Shown: positions 26,783 to 38,999, counted from the stretch's first letter. The stretch is DNA of 64,000 nucleotides from Polytrichum commune (GCA_950295325.1 OX485809.1:1800001-1864000), one strand, 5' to 3'. Made by a program: numbers and translations. The notes: generated by a model not told the origin, from the letters alone.

Positions 26783-27843
26783 GGATATTGGCGGTACCAC
26801 CAATAGCTTCCCAATACGAAATTAGAATTACGTATGAGAGCCCATGATAAAAATAAAAATTAGTTTTAAAGGCCCAGGGATATTAATGATGCTACCAACA
26901 CCCGTGGGGCGAAAAAAGAGAGTTTTAAAGGCCTTTGGGGTATTGGTTGTGCCCTCAATACCGCGGGTGGTGTGGAGTGGGGGGGGGGGGGGGGTAAAAA
27001 TGAGAATTAGTTTTGGATTCCCTCAGGGTATTGACAGTGCCACCTATACCTTGGGGGGGGGGGGGTAAAAATGAGAATTAGTTTTGGAGGCCCTCAGGGT
27101 ATTGACAATGCCACCTATACCTTGGGGGGGGGGATAAAAAAAAAGTTTCAAAGGCCTGTGGATTTTGACGGTGCCGTCCAAACCTCCAAGGTTCAAAAGG
27201 AAAATTAGTTTCAAAGGCCAAGGGGTATTGGGGGTGCCGTCAATACCCCTGGGGTTAAAAATGAGAATTAGTTTTGGAGGCCCTCAAGGTATTGGTAGTG
27301 CCACCAATAGCCCAACGGGAGGAAAAATGGGTATGCGGAAGACCAAGTCATGTATAATCGTTTTTTCACCTGACTAGGTTCATCCATTCATCATTTGCAA
27401 GTTTAGTATAAAAGGTACGAAACCCTAATTTTGAAGTATTTTTTTCTTGGAGGTATGGGTGGAGGCAATGTGAGGAGCGGATGTGGGAAGAAATGAGAGC
27501 AGTAAGAGAGGAAGTAGGAGAGGAAGAATATATAGTAGAGGTGGTGATAGTGTAGAGATCGTAGAATGTTGACCACTTCAACAATAAAAATAAACATTTG
27601 TGTTAAAGTTCTGGTGCATTTGTTTGTAAATGAGTTTATGTATGAAGGTAGTGAAAATACCTCAAATATAAGTGAAGAACAAAAAAATCTCTTTGATTTG
27701 CAGACTGAGAACTAGTACTCAGACAAGTGAAGACTTTAGAAAATTTCTCCTTGAGGGGTATTGGCGGTACCGCCAATACCCCTCGACCCTTCGAATGCGA
27801 TTCTAGTATTCTCCTTCTGGGGTATTGGCGACACCGCCAATAC
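26783..27843. repeat. Array of about ten palindromes, consensus GGTATTGGCGGTACCGCC...
   Basis: Near-palindromic units lie at about 26783, 26877, 26937, 27026, 27097, 27160, 27221, 27286, 27753 and 27818. The best is 27753-27784, a perfect 32-bp palindrome with arms GAGGGGTATTGGCGGT. Spacers of about 35-45 bp are repeated too (AAAATGAGAATTAGTTTTGG, then AGGCCCTCA), so the left eight units form a tandem array of roughly 60-90 bp period. Runs of G at 26981-26993 and 27054-27065 look like slippage. The array lies about 1 kb upstream of the MULE-like gene's start and could be that element's subterminal repeat set. Confidence 0.85.
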
Positions 27844-27849
27844 ATGTCG

Positions 27850-28839
27850 ACCCTTTGGAATTTATAATGGTCCTAGGGAAAGAAGAAGTAATGAATCCAT
27901 GAAAACAAAATGAGAATAGAATATAAGTCTTAGAAGTGGGTACTAGGGTATTTGTGGTAAAGCAATGTCCAGAGTTTAATCTCTTATAAATTTGAAAGTG
28001 AAGACTTTGAGGTTTTGTGTAGTGGTGAAGCCATGGTCCGAAATTGGTAGATTTGCCATTTTTTAAACGATTTATTAAAAACTATTAGAGCACATTAGTT
28101 TGTGTTCAAATTTTTTGTGAATATAGAATCAAATTTTTTTTGGGTCAACTCATTGTTTTAAGGATTTAAGGATGCTTTTGGATTTTTTTTTAAAAAAAAA
28201 TTCCAAAGTCTGTTTTTTTGTGGTGCCTAAGATTTCCAATTCAATGTATCCCTTTTGGTAATTTTTTTATTGTTTCCTTTGTGGCACCTCTTGTAAGTGG
28301 GTGGGGGGGGGGGGGTGGGGAGGGGGGAACTTGTAATCACTTTAATTAATTAATCCTACTTGAGAATAATGTTTTTTCGGTTCATACGGTTGCCACATGT
28401 ATCCCAACTACCTTAACTACTCGGTTTGAGGTGCGAAATGGAGCGAGTGGAGGGTACGTAATGTCATTTCATAATATATTCTTGAAGTTGAAATTTGCTT
28501 ATAATTGGATTTTATGAAACTCTTGAAGTTTGTTAAACATTTTAACTGTACGACTTTGGTCTAGGCATAATCTTCCACAACTTTTTATGGAATGTTTTAT
28601 TATAATCAATCCAACCTTCATCCATCCATCTAACTAATTATTTTCAGTCCATAAAATCGAAGATTTTTAGCTGTGCAAAAATGCTAAGAAATCAAAAAAT
28701 GCTACTCACACTGAGCTTCTGAAAAATTGCCACAACTTGAGCACAATTTTGTGTAAAATGCTCATGTTTTTTGGGGTGTTTGTTCTTATTTATACACAAA
28801 TGATGAAATAGGTTCAATGGCCTTAAGCTATCCATAACA
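27850..28839. other. Intergenic DNA, nothing recognised
   Basis: AT-rich sequence with a short G-rich run at 28301-28326. No gene or terminal repeat could be defined. Confidence 0.4.
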
Positions 28840-29170
28840 TTATTTAGCCATATGAGTCGGTTTCATGACCTTGGAATATGTCAAGTATATTTTGTGGGTC
28901 CCATGAAGAAGAGTAAGAACAATAATTTATTATGCAAACTTTCAAGTTAACACTTGAAAATTTGAGCAGAGTTATGCTCCCGTCACTATTCACATGAATC
29001 ATTATTTCACCTAACATTATTCATAGGAAACATTGTTCATCCCGGTATTATTCACTGAAAATACTAATCATGGCAACACTATCATTGAAAGTACTGACAT
29101 TATTCATAATATTCATACTATTCATATTGACACTATTCATTATTTGTATTCATGTATCAACCATGTGAGA
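28840..29170 (+). repeat. Dispersed ATTCAT-rich repeat, inverted partner at 52790-53120
   Basis: The blocks CATGACCTTGGAATATGTCA, CACTTGAAAATTTG and ATTCACATGAATCATT match the minus strand of 52790-53120 along about 300 bp, and both carry many short ATTCAT or TATTCAT units. Family unknown. Confidence 0.7.
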
Positions 29171-31877
29171 CACACTGACATATAACTACAACAACATGAA
29201 GAAAATTATTCCAAGAGTATAACCTAAAAAATGAAAAATGCAGCGAGAAAAATTAGGCAAACAAGTATGTAAATCCAAGGTTTGAATGTACATTATTATC
29301 ATGCATCACAAAAGAAGGTTGGTTGTGCCGTACTTGCCAATGTCTCCTCCAATCTCATTGCGATCTTCACCACCCCTAGACCATTAAAGTCATCTGGCTT
29401 TAGCACACCAATAATTGTCGTGCGATGACCACTTCAAATTTATGTTCAATTTCTTTGCATGTTCAAGATATCGCTCTCACATATCAATTGGAATAAGATT
29501 TGAGTTCATATGTTGGTCCAATGAATCCGTAATTCATGTGGAACCCTATAGCTTCCAAGAGGTTTCACAAGTTGTTCTTCATTGTCATCTTCAATTTGGA
29601 AACACTATTTGGTTGGTTGTTGTTGTCTTACATTGGCTACGTGACTTCCATTGTCTTCATTATGTCACTTGAGGGCTTTCTTCAACCCGTTCCACTGCGG
29701 CAAAACATACACATTGCCCTATGTGTCATTCCGACCTTCCATCTTTTGCTAAATCTCGCATTTGTCATCATTGTCCCAAAACTCAAACAACCACTCCAAC
29801 ATCGACTTCTCTTCCAAATGAAGCCTAAGCAAGGTGTATGTTCCTTCTCAAACACCTTCAACTTGTTATTAAATTATAGCTTAGCAAAATTGCCCTTTAC
29901 AATGAAGATCTTCAGTTGTGTTGCTATCACTCAACTCCAATGCAACTGTCACAACGGTAGCGCCACAATGGATTAGAAGCCCCTTATGTACAAATCACTA
30001 TAAGAATTACTCAACACAACTATTGAACCCATATGGATTTGCTATAAGTAATCCCAACTTTAAAGCGACTCCAAGTTAGAAATGTGTCTTACAACGTGCA
30101 TCTAAATTCATAGTCAAGCAAACACCAATTTCCATGAACCTTGTACAAGCTTCAACATGGAGGAGCTTCTCTAAAAAAAATTCCTAAAACACATGAATCC
30201 TGGTAAAGTGAAAGTGAAAGTCTATGTGTTGGCAAACGGAAAAGCAAAATGAGGAAGATGACCGATAACGAGCGTTGGGGGATTTTCAATTGTTTTGGGC
30301 ATATGATGATGCAATTTTCATCCAAATATTGTGAAACATGCATGAAAAACTAATCCTAATCAACATAAATTCTAAGGTCCTTTATCTCGAACCCCTATAG
30401 CATCAATATATATTTTTGAATGGTTCACATTTAAAGTCTATCTATCTTACTTGCAATAGGATTATTTAATGGACCCCTAATTATGTGGAAGTATTTTATA
30501 AATATTAAGTCCAACAAATTTACTCCTCTGTATGTTAGGTTGCATGTCGTTTTCAATATGTGCCAAGTAACCAATGTGAGACAACAACACAATGTTATGT
30601 GGTTCAAAATAGATAACTTGGGCTCATTTCATACATGGTCTGGGGTTGGCTAGAAAGCAAGCCCAATTCTCCACCATTAAGCCCTCCATTCACCCCATAT
30701 TTATCAAGTTTTTTCAAGCCCAACCATGTCACATGTAAATATATGAGGCCCAATTTTAGGTCTCGATGTTCTTCAAGATTTTGGTTCATGACACCTACCA
30801 TGGGGGTGGCCCTCATGGTTAACAAACTCAACTAAGTATTGCTAAAATACTAAAATATTTCATGCCATTAAAAAAAATAAAAAAAATTGAAATCATCAAT
30901 GCAAACAACTCATTTGAACATGTAATATCAAGTCAAATTTTACTCATGCATTGACAACTTATCTGCCACAACATTTGAAGAAGCAAACCAAAAGATTAGT
31001 GAAATGGAATACTCACCAAATTCTTCATGTTACTCTAAGTCAAAAACATAATGTTGTCCTCTAAAATTCTCAACACACCCAAAACACAAATTCTCAAATA
31101 TAAGCACCCATAGGGCGGTGCATAACATGTAGAGGAGAGAGAAGAGGAAACAAAGTTGAGAAGAAGAAACTAGGCTGGAGAGGAGATGAGCGGAGAGGGG
31201 AGGAGAGGAAGCTGATGCGAAGAGGAGGGGAATGATTTGTGAACAAAATTTACCTTTCATGGATTGATGGTAGAGGGGTGGTAGGGATGTTCATCATCCA
31301 ACAGATGAGCCCAATCTAGCACATGTTGAGTTTGAGCCAAGGAAAACCTCGTCTCGACTTTTTTCAAGGCGGCTTGAAAATTTGGCTCCAACTTTCTACC
31401 ACCTAGGTTACCACATAAAATGAGTAAACATGCAAGCCCAACCCTAATATTAAGCCTTTGGGTTGGGTTTGATGTCATAATGGTTGATGTTCTTGGAGTT
31501 CAAGCCAGCCCTCAATCCAACCCCAAGTATATAATGGGCCTCAGTATTGGAAAAAAATCTCAAAGCACATATTTATTGTATTTTTTTAAAATACATATTG
31601 AATGTTGACCTTTTTCAATCCACCTTCATTTTGTTTTGGCTATTTTTCCTTTTTCTTATATAATCATATTGTGTTGCCAAAGCACTCCATCACCTCTCTT
31701 CATTGAAGACGTAATAGAAAACCATATAGCAAATGTTGGAGGTTATTGATGACGTGGTTGAGGACCACACTTGATAAACCATCAATGATGCAGAATGGTA
31801 ACAACATCTTCAGACAATACTCTTAGTGCCATAACTTTGTAAATAATAGCATAAGAAAAAAACATTTCACACTCCTT
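29171..31877. other. Intergenic DNA, possibly with decayed coding traces
   Basis: The longest open frame (29536-29976, plus) is hydrophobic and unconserved in appearance. The opposite strand over 29420-30130 reads like a heavily mutated protein (for example SEKEHTLLRLHLEEKSM-like stretches) but with many stops, and I cannot name a family. No RNA gene was seen. Confidence 0.35.
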
Positions 31878-32586
31878 TTGTCGACAAAAATGAAAATAAA
31901 AACCAAAATTCTCAATGTTGTAAGATTTTGTAAATATAAAATTAGAACATTTATATATCAAAATTGGTGCAAAAAAAAACTCAACATCATTTCAATGCAA
32001 GAGAAGTTTGTTGATTATATATCCTTGACTATTGTGCTTAATGATTTGAGATACACTTATGAGGATGTGCGAAAAAATATAAAAAGGTTGGATGCACTAT
32101 TGCAAAATACATCAAAAAACGATTTAAAATCACAAAGAGAGATTTGGCTGGTAACAAACAAAGGAAATTTTGATTTGCCAAATGTGATGGATTAACTTCA
32201 ACCACTTTAAAAAAATTCAATCAAAACCAAGAGCTCACTCACTACAAGGTAGGTAGTAAACCTCACCTTGCACCAAGAGGATTCTTGAGCAAGGTAGAAC
32301 TAACAAGCTCAAATTCATGTCAGATTGTCTGACATTGGTTATTTATTCTCAAATTGCTAATGGAATTACATATTGAAGAACAAAATGAGTGCATCTTATT
32401 TCAAATGATCTTAAGCACCACATTGCATTTAGACGTTTAATGGATTCAAGCCTATTCGATGATGGAAGGTCTATGGTGGCAACGGGCAAAATAGTGTGGG
32501 TCCATCGCCGCACTCTTGTTGATGACAGTATATGTGAACCAAAATATGATTCCATGGTGAAAGAAATATGTACATCGAAGAGCTAA
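31878..32586 (+). pseudogene. Decayed coding fragment of unknown family
   Basis: A charged open frame at 31878-32195 (DLRYTYEDVRKNIKRLDALL, SKNDLKSQREIWLVTNKG) is followed by a second one at 32389-32586 (HHIAFRRLMDSSLFDDGRSM, KIVWVHRRTLVDDS). The region between them keeps protein-like traces with stops. The composition suggests a real but dead gene, probably transposon-derived. I do not recognise it. Confidence 0.3.
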
Positions 32587-32620
32587 AACCTTGGAGTTAT
32601 TGACACTTGTCGGATTTGAT

Positions 32621-32965
32621 CTCGGGGGGGGGGGGGGCAGTGTGTTAAAAAGTTAAGGATATAGGTGCGAACAACCACTATTTTATAGGGGGGTATTACT
32701 TTCAATTCTCTTTTTTTTTTCACATGCTATCATTATGTAAATTTCTACTTTGGGTTAATAGAAAAATGGCTTGCATTACTTATAATTCCAAAGTACCTAT
32801 TATTCCATACCCTATAGTACTTTAAAGATGTCCAATGCCATTTTTGATACCCTATATTACTCTTAAGTCGATTTATAATTTTTAGCTCCCATGTTTTTAA
32901 AATACCCTATCATTTGTTCGCACGTGTATTGCTACTCCAACCAATGACTACCCCCCCCCCCCGAG
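32621..32965. mobile_element. MITE with poly-G/poly-C ends, copy 1
   Basis: The left end is CTC followed by G(15) and the right end is the mirror poly-C followed by GAG. Just inside, GTGCGAACAA (left) and TTGTTCGCAC (right) form a subterminal inverted repeat. Flanking octamers are GATTTGAT and GAATTGAT (7 of 8 identical). The interior is about 90 percent identical to 59176-59551. There is no coding capacity. Confidence 0.85.
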
Positions 32966-33127
32966 GAATTGATCATCGGGAAATGGATCTTAATGAGGTT
33001 ATGAGTATGGATGGAGAATGAAAACTGGACTTTGTGGGCACATCACACGAGAATATTGGTAATTTTGAGTCATTTGGTAGGATGGCCAAAATTGTTATAG
33101 CTTGGTTGGAATTGCCAAAATTTGAGA

Positions 33128-33361
33128 ATCACTATATTCAATAATCGGAGTTTTTTTCATGATTTTGAGACTATTCAAGGACATGGTTGTTAAATAAAGA
33201 AAAAATATATATTCAATGTGACTTAATAAAGTGATTTGCATGGGCAGCACTAACCAGCTTGGCACAAATACATGTCACCACTGAAGAAATTGAACTACAT
33301 ATTAAACCATTTGCATTTGTTTTGAAACTTCCCAAAGTTTCTAATTAATGAATATAATGAT
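33128..33361. mobile_element. 234-bp MITE sharing the ends of the 16.7-kb element
   Basis: It begins ATCACTATATTCAATAATCG and ends TCTAATTAATGAATATAATG then AT, the inverted counterpart. The left end continues TGATTTTGAGACTATT(C/T)AAGG exactly as the right end of the 16.7-kb element does on the minus strand. It is therefore a short, non-autonomous relative lying outside that element. No target duplication is recognisable. Nothing is encoded. Confidence 0.75.
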
Positions 33362-33919
33362 AAATGACACAATCACTACATTGGGAATCCACGCGTTTGT
33401 GGTGCACCCAAAAGTGGTTGAATTTCAAAATATAGTCGGAAACATAATGCACGTGAAAGTCATTCCATGTGGCAAGATTGCCGTTACTATGTATCCACGT
33501 GGCATACATTACTCTATTGGCCACCTCTCTTCACAAAAATGACTAGAACCAAAATTTGATTTCCATTTAAGCAAATAAGGATTGATGTTCATAGACTTGT
33601 TGGTGTGGACCTGAAATTGTTATATGTTTTCATTAATTGTTTTAATGCTAGTATATACTTATTATCCAGATTTTGCGGAAGAATTCCATTTCCATTGGAA
33701 TTATTTTCGTATGTCCACATGTTTATGTTATAGAAGCGCAATAAATCCAATCATGCAATAACATGATGCATCTAGTCTATCATATGTTGCCCCCCACTCC
33801 CCCCCCCTCTACACACACACATGTGATAGAGATCAACCAACAAAGAGTTGGGAGATCTCGTCCAAGGGTTCGCCAACATCATGGAAATCTAGTTTCATGC
33901 ATTGGAGTGATTGGCATAC
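33362..33919. other. Short intergenic stretch
   Basis: No gene seen. It separates the 234-bp MITE from the left half of the split MITE. Confidence 0.4.
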
Positions 33920-34140
33920 GGGTGCAAGCATAGTAAAGTGGACCAAAAAAGTGCTCCGGTATATGAAAGCCATGATTTTCATGGTCAAATGCCTATAAGT
34001 AGTAGCAAAATGTTGTTTAAAATAGATTATTTTTCATGATGACCTCTATTGTTAAGTTAGATACTCAAATATAGAATATCAATATGAGATCTTGAAAAGC
34101 TATTATCAAAACTGATGCATAAAAACATCTGACTAAATGT
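33920..34140 (+). mobile_element. Left half of a GGGTGCAAGC-family MITE, split by the 16.7-kb element
   Basis: It begins GGGTGCAAGCATAGTAAAGT and follows the full copy at 51582-52208 as far as its AAAAGCACATGGTTGAA region, then stops abruptly at ATGT (34137-34140). The missing remainder resumes at 50809. The left part (221 bp) plus the right part without its Stowaway insertion comes to about 612 bp, compared with 627 and 585 bp for the two intact copies. Confidence 0.92.
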
Positions 34141-34169
34141 AACACTATATTCGTTAATCGGAGACTTTT
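34141..34169 (+). repeat. Left terminal inverted repeat of the 16.7-kb element
   Basis: It starts AACACTATATTCGTTAATCG and runs into GAGACTTTTGAAAGTCTC, itself a small hairpin. It pairs with 50780-50808. Confidence 0.85.
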
Positions 34170-34545
34170 GAAAGTCTCAAAATTAAATATGCCCATAGTT
34201 TGGGATGCCAATATTGTGGGCATATAGAATATTGGGAACATCAAGAACATGATGATTTATAAATTCGCATGCGCAGAATATTATCATTACTAAAAATAGA
34301 AAGTCTCAATTACAATGAAAACGTGTAGTCCATGTAAAAAATAACAATGGACTTTTAAAAACAAATTGTTTTTGTCATTTTAGAGTTTAGGGTGCCCATC
34401 CCAAAAGTAAGGGTCTTATAAAGTTGGATGACACATCCCAAACATATGCCACAATGGAATGTGACAAGTCTACTAAGTCTATTAAAAACCAAGCTTGCTA
34501 AGCTCACATGCCTCTCGCCATTAACTCCCACCTAGTATGTTATGT

Positions 34546-37500
34546 TTACCCATCTCCATCTTCCGCTTCATATCCATTGTCCGAGTCATTTTCCGCAGCT
34601 GCAATACGTGCCAAATTGTCCTTGGCAAAATCTATATGTTTTTGGGGGATGGTCATTGATTCTGTTTTGGAACCTTTGCGCGGCTTCCAAGCACAAAGTA
34701 TAGTATCCGTGTTTATCCAAACCGGTTTGTACGCTGAGTCCATTGTCCACTTGAAATTCTTTTTGGTGTCCCAACCTAAATAAGTGCGAAGCACGTTCTG
34801 GTCTTTAGTGCTTGGACGGCAATATTCCACCTCAATTTGACGAAAATTGGGGCTAGTTCGAACAAAATTGGGTGAAGACAATGCTTTCACCAACCAAATT
34901 GGTTTGGGATGCTCCTCATCCCCAGCTCGTACGAGCACCATATAACCTTCGTGGCAATCAACCCCAACACGAAACGACGGTGCCGGTCGATTGCGGGCAG
35001 GGCCAACGTAATGTTCATCCATTGCGAACTCTTCACGAACGTCTCCATTGCTGAAAAACATGGTGTCGGACTCGACAACCGTCAAACGACTTTGTGGCCA
35101 AAACCCTTGTGTCAAAGTCGTACGGGTGTCGCCATCAACTGTCACTAGTGCCGAGCGAATGCGATCCCAATATGAAATCAATGGTTCATGAGTATCTTTA
35201 ACACGTCTAGTGATGTCCTCCTCACACAACTCCTTCCAATATTCAATGAATCCGGATATGCCTTTGATGATCTCCGGTCCATTCCTCATGGGGTCGGGTT
35301 TACAAGGCTTTGGATCCCCATCCGGGAGCAAACATTTCCCATCATTGTCTTGACGCCATACTAGTATACCATCATCCGGGCCCCAATTAGGAGATGTGCA
35401 CAAAAGCTTGAATTGCATGGCCGGGAGACCATCATCCCTTATATAGAATCGGAATTGTTGTGTTTTGGTGTGTCCCACCAAACGGTCCCCTCCTTTCAAC
35501 ATGTATGGCTTGATGAAGGCCTTAAAATCTGTTACTTCCTCGATCATGTGCGGAATCACCGGCATATGGTCCAAATCCATATACGATTTCATAAGAAGTG
35601 GTATGGTTGGAAAATCTTCCTCATGCAACTTCATGCTCCACCGTCCGAAGGACGCATCAATGTCGTCATGTGTGTGTCCCACCATCAAGAAAGACACAAA
35701 CACCTCCTTGAAGATACCTTTTGCCACAAGCAAAGACCAAAAACAAAATACGTATCGACATTTGTTGTCCTTTGCGCAATTATCAAGTTGAACGTGGAGA
35801 GTTGGAGGCAAAGGTTTTGCACAAATAGGCTCTCCGGATGCTTCCGGCAATGACGACATACAAACCTCCTTACCCGCAAGCACTGCCTCATAAAGGGTTG
35901 TCGTTCCACACCCATCAAACAATGCACGTGAAGACTGTATCGGCGGTTTCTCTAGATCGCGCAAGAGTTTTGCAAATGAACCCACCGTGTGGTTAGCATC
36001 GCCAGGGTAAAAATCCAAACCATAATGGGCATATTTTACGTCCCCATGGCCGTGGGCAATCATACCTATAAAAAACAAACGATGGGTTAATCTCCAAAAA
36101 AAATGAAGAGACCACTAAAGTAGAACATTTGGAAAAACCACCCAATAAAATAGGATTTAGGGTGAATATAGGTTTGTTATGCCATACAAACCTGTTACAG
36201 ATACGGGTAACTTGAAAAGAGCATCCGTGGCCTTTATTTTGCGAGCATAACAAGGGCATGCGGTTTTCGAGTGGTCCATTTTATCATGGATAATTGTTAG
36301 AACCTCTGTAGGCCTCATTATGGACAGAGCACGGTTCTTGTAGTAATCTTGACGGTGAGCCTCTTGGTTGTTGACATGTTCAATATATTTTGCCTGATGC
36401 CTGGTATGAGACTCAATACCTATGGGGTGGGCATCTCGAAGACCTTTGTATTTTTCACACGTCGTGCACCTCGCGAACTTGTCACCAGGTCTCTTCAAAA
36501 TATATTCTGCAAATTGTTGGTTTTTAATGACACTCAACTTGGACAAAGAAATGGGTCCACAACCCGCTATGCGACCCACTTCGTTGATATCCGTTAATAT
36601 GTTCTTCCATTTTGTGCCCGTGGGCAACACCATTTGAACAACTTTCTCCCCTGTCGACAATGTCCTCGTCTTGTGGGGCATTGCATCGGCCAATGGCACT
36701 ATGATCGTGGAGAGTGTGGCGGAGGCTTGGAGTGTAGACTCCCTAGGTTTCTTTGTGCCCGCATTGCCATGAAATCGAGAGCGACGACCCAATGATGAAT
36801 ACTTTCTAAACCTATAAAAGTCAGCCTTGGAGACGGCATGAATGGTATACCATGCGGTACAATACACTTCCACATTCTCGAGGGTCACCACCTTATGGCC
36901 ATGCGCATCAAGGTGCAAATTTCTATGAACCTCGAGTTTCTTTGCTGACCTCATACGAAAATCCGCAAGCCACATTTCCTGACGCAAAGACTTAATTTTT
37001 TCGCGGGGGAAAAATTGGCAACATCTTTTTGCACAACAATCCTTGGCGGACACGAGACGGATAGAATCGTCTCCTATTATGCGATCCCGTCGACGCTCTT
37101 TATCATCAGGAGGCGCGCGGCTATAATCATATCTACGGAGGCCTTTGCGAGGACGAGTGTTGGAAACCAAGGTTGATTGAATTTGCTCATGCCGTCGCCC
37201 ATGATCCCACAAGCTTACTTCTTCATGGAGAACCCGACGAAGGGGCCATCGGCGCAATGAAAACCTCCAAGTCACAGGGACCTCAAGCGGAAGCAAAGAA
37301 TTCAAGATGCACACCCCAACATCATGGAGACCAAGGGGATTGGCATCAACACATTCACGGGGATCGGAGTTTCTACATATGCCATTTGCCACCGGGACAC
37401 CTAGATCATTAAGTAGAACCACATCAAGGCCTACCCATTTCTCCCTACCATATCCTGCACACAAAGGAATGTCATCGTCGTCCATACCGAAATGTAGAGA

Positions 37501-37668
37501 ACTGTCGTGCACTTGAAAAGAATCATGAGAGGATGTACGCAATGACACACCCTCCACGTTTGTGTCGTCAAAACTACCCGCGGATGAGGATGAAATTTCA
37601 CATTCACGAACGGAGGACGACATGTCTGTTGACAACTCCAGAGAACTACCATCCACATGCATCGCCAT
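34546..37668 (-). CDS. Intact DDE-transposase-like protein (DUF7869-like C-terminal region)
   Basis: Two exons on the minus strand, 37668-36192 and 36065-34546, join through a 126-bp GT-AG intron (AACAG|GTTTGT...TTATAG|GTATGATT) into 998 residues without a stop. The ATG at 37668 follows an AG that may end a leader intron. The N-terminal 220 residues are acidic then Arg-rich, followed by a Cys cluster (DCCAKRCCQFF) that may bind metal. CTTCEKYK (near 420) is a second Cys pair. The catalytic-looking region has MDHSKTACP (Asp about 465), HVQLDNCAKDNKCRYV (Asp about 587) and VGHTHDDIDASFGRWS (about 626-629), an RNase-H-fold pattern that I recall from DUF7869 proteins of plants and animals. The C-terminus is acidic. 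It is the only intact enzyme gene inside the element, so it is the best candidate transposase. Activity is inferred. Confidence 0.82.
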
Positions 37669-37881
37669 CCCACCTACAAAAACCAGAGGCACCAGGAGAC
37701 CCAAACGTAAACTAAAGAATGACAGCCAACATGGACGACATTCAACGCAGCATGTCAAATCAGTCAAGTTCTAAATACCAACGTCCGTTCGTATACGACT
37801 GCAATAGTGAATGTGCCTATGTGTGGAAGTCAATAACTTAGAAAGCCTTTCAAAGTGCTATCATATTGATTGCTGATGGAA

Positions 37882-38999
37882 TTTACGAAAGTGCGTTCGT
37901 TAATTACAGACCATCGACCTGCATGAGCAGAACGTACAAGTTTTTTATACGAACGTACGTTCGTATAGCATAGGATGAATGAGTTTGGGTATAAAGGTTT
38001 ATAAACGAGGAGTTTTTTCTGGAAACCAGTACAGAACTCGCATGTTGTATTAACGACCAAAATTTGTAAACCACAACTATCCCGAATTTCGAAGAGTATA
38101 TTGGGACAAAACAGATAGCATGTTTACGAACGCACGTTCGTAAAACCACAGAAATCACTATCTGCAGGTGTACACCAGGAAATCATAGATGGCGTACTTA
38201 CGAACGCACGTTCGTAAATGAACAACCATTATATTTATAATTGCACATACATAAAAACGTAGATGCCACATTTACGAACGCACGTTCGTAAATGAACCAC
38301 CATTCGCATTGCAAATCATTGATATACATGTGTCACAACGTCGACTCTGGTATACTTTGGTAGTTACGAACGCACGTTCGTAAACCCAAAACATTGCGTC
38401 CGATCCAACTGTGCTACTGATGGGACCTCATACTTACGAACGCGCGTTCGTAAAACCACAGCAACCCCCATCTGAATGTATAAACTAGGAAATCATAGAT
38501 GGCGTACTTACGAACGCACGTTCGTAAATGAACCACCATTCGCATTGCAAATGATTGATATACATGTGTCACAACGTCGACTCTGATATACTTTGGTAGT
38601 TACGAACGCACGTTCGTAAACCCACAACATTGCGTCTGATCCAACTGTGCTACTGATGGGACCTCATACTTACGAACGCACGTTCGTAAAACCACAGCAA
38701 CCCCCATCTGAATGTATACACTAGGAAATCATAGATGGCGTACTTACGAACGCACGTTCGTAAATGAACAACCATTATATTTATAATTGTACATACATAA
38801 AAGTGTAGATGCCACATTTACGAACGCACGTTCGTATATGAACCACCATTCGCATTGCAAATGATTGATATACATATGTCACAACGTCGACTCAGGTATA
38901 CTTTGGTAGTTACGAACGCACGTTCGTAAACCCACATCATTCCGTCCGATCCAACTGTGCTAGTGATGGGACCTCATACTTACGAACGCGCGTTCGTAA
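37882..38999. repeat. Palindrome array A: 14 copies upstream of the transposase-like gene
   Basis: The core ACGAACG-NN-CGTTCGT, usually extended to TTACGAACGNNCGTTCGTAA, starts near 37882 (imperfect), 37948, 38124, 38198, 38272, 38364, 38434, 38508, 38600, 38670, 38744, 38818, 38910 and 38980. The centre is mostly CA, with CG, TA and TG also seen. From 38124 the spacing cycles 74, 74, 92, 70, then 74, 92, 70, then 74, 74, 92, 70, and the spacers recur with the same cycle, so this is a higher-order tandem repeat of 310 and 236 bp. It ends abruptly at 39000. The array lies 0.2-1.3 kb upstream of the gene's ATG and is well placed to be both promoter-proximal and subterminal. Confidence 0.95.

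Noticed and set aside
29536-29976. Hydrophobic 146-codon open frame
   Set aside because: No signal, motif or conservation; AT-rich DNA often gives Phe/Leu/Ile-rich frames.
37882-38999. CRISPR array
   Set aside because: The regular short repeats look like one at first, but they are full palindromes, the spacers themselves repeat in cycles, and the surrounding genes are intron-containing plant genes with no cas gene.
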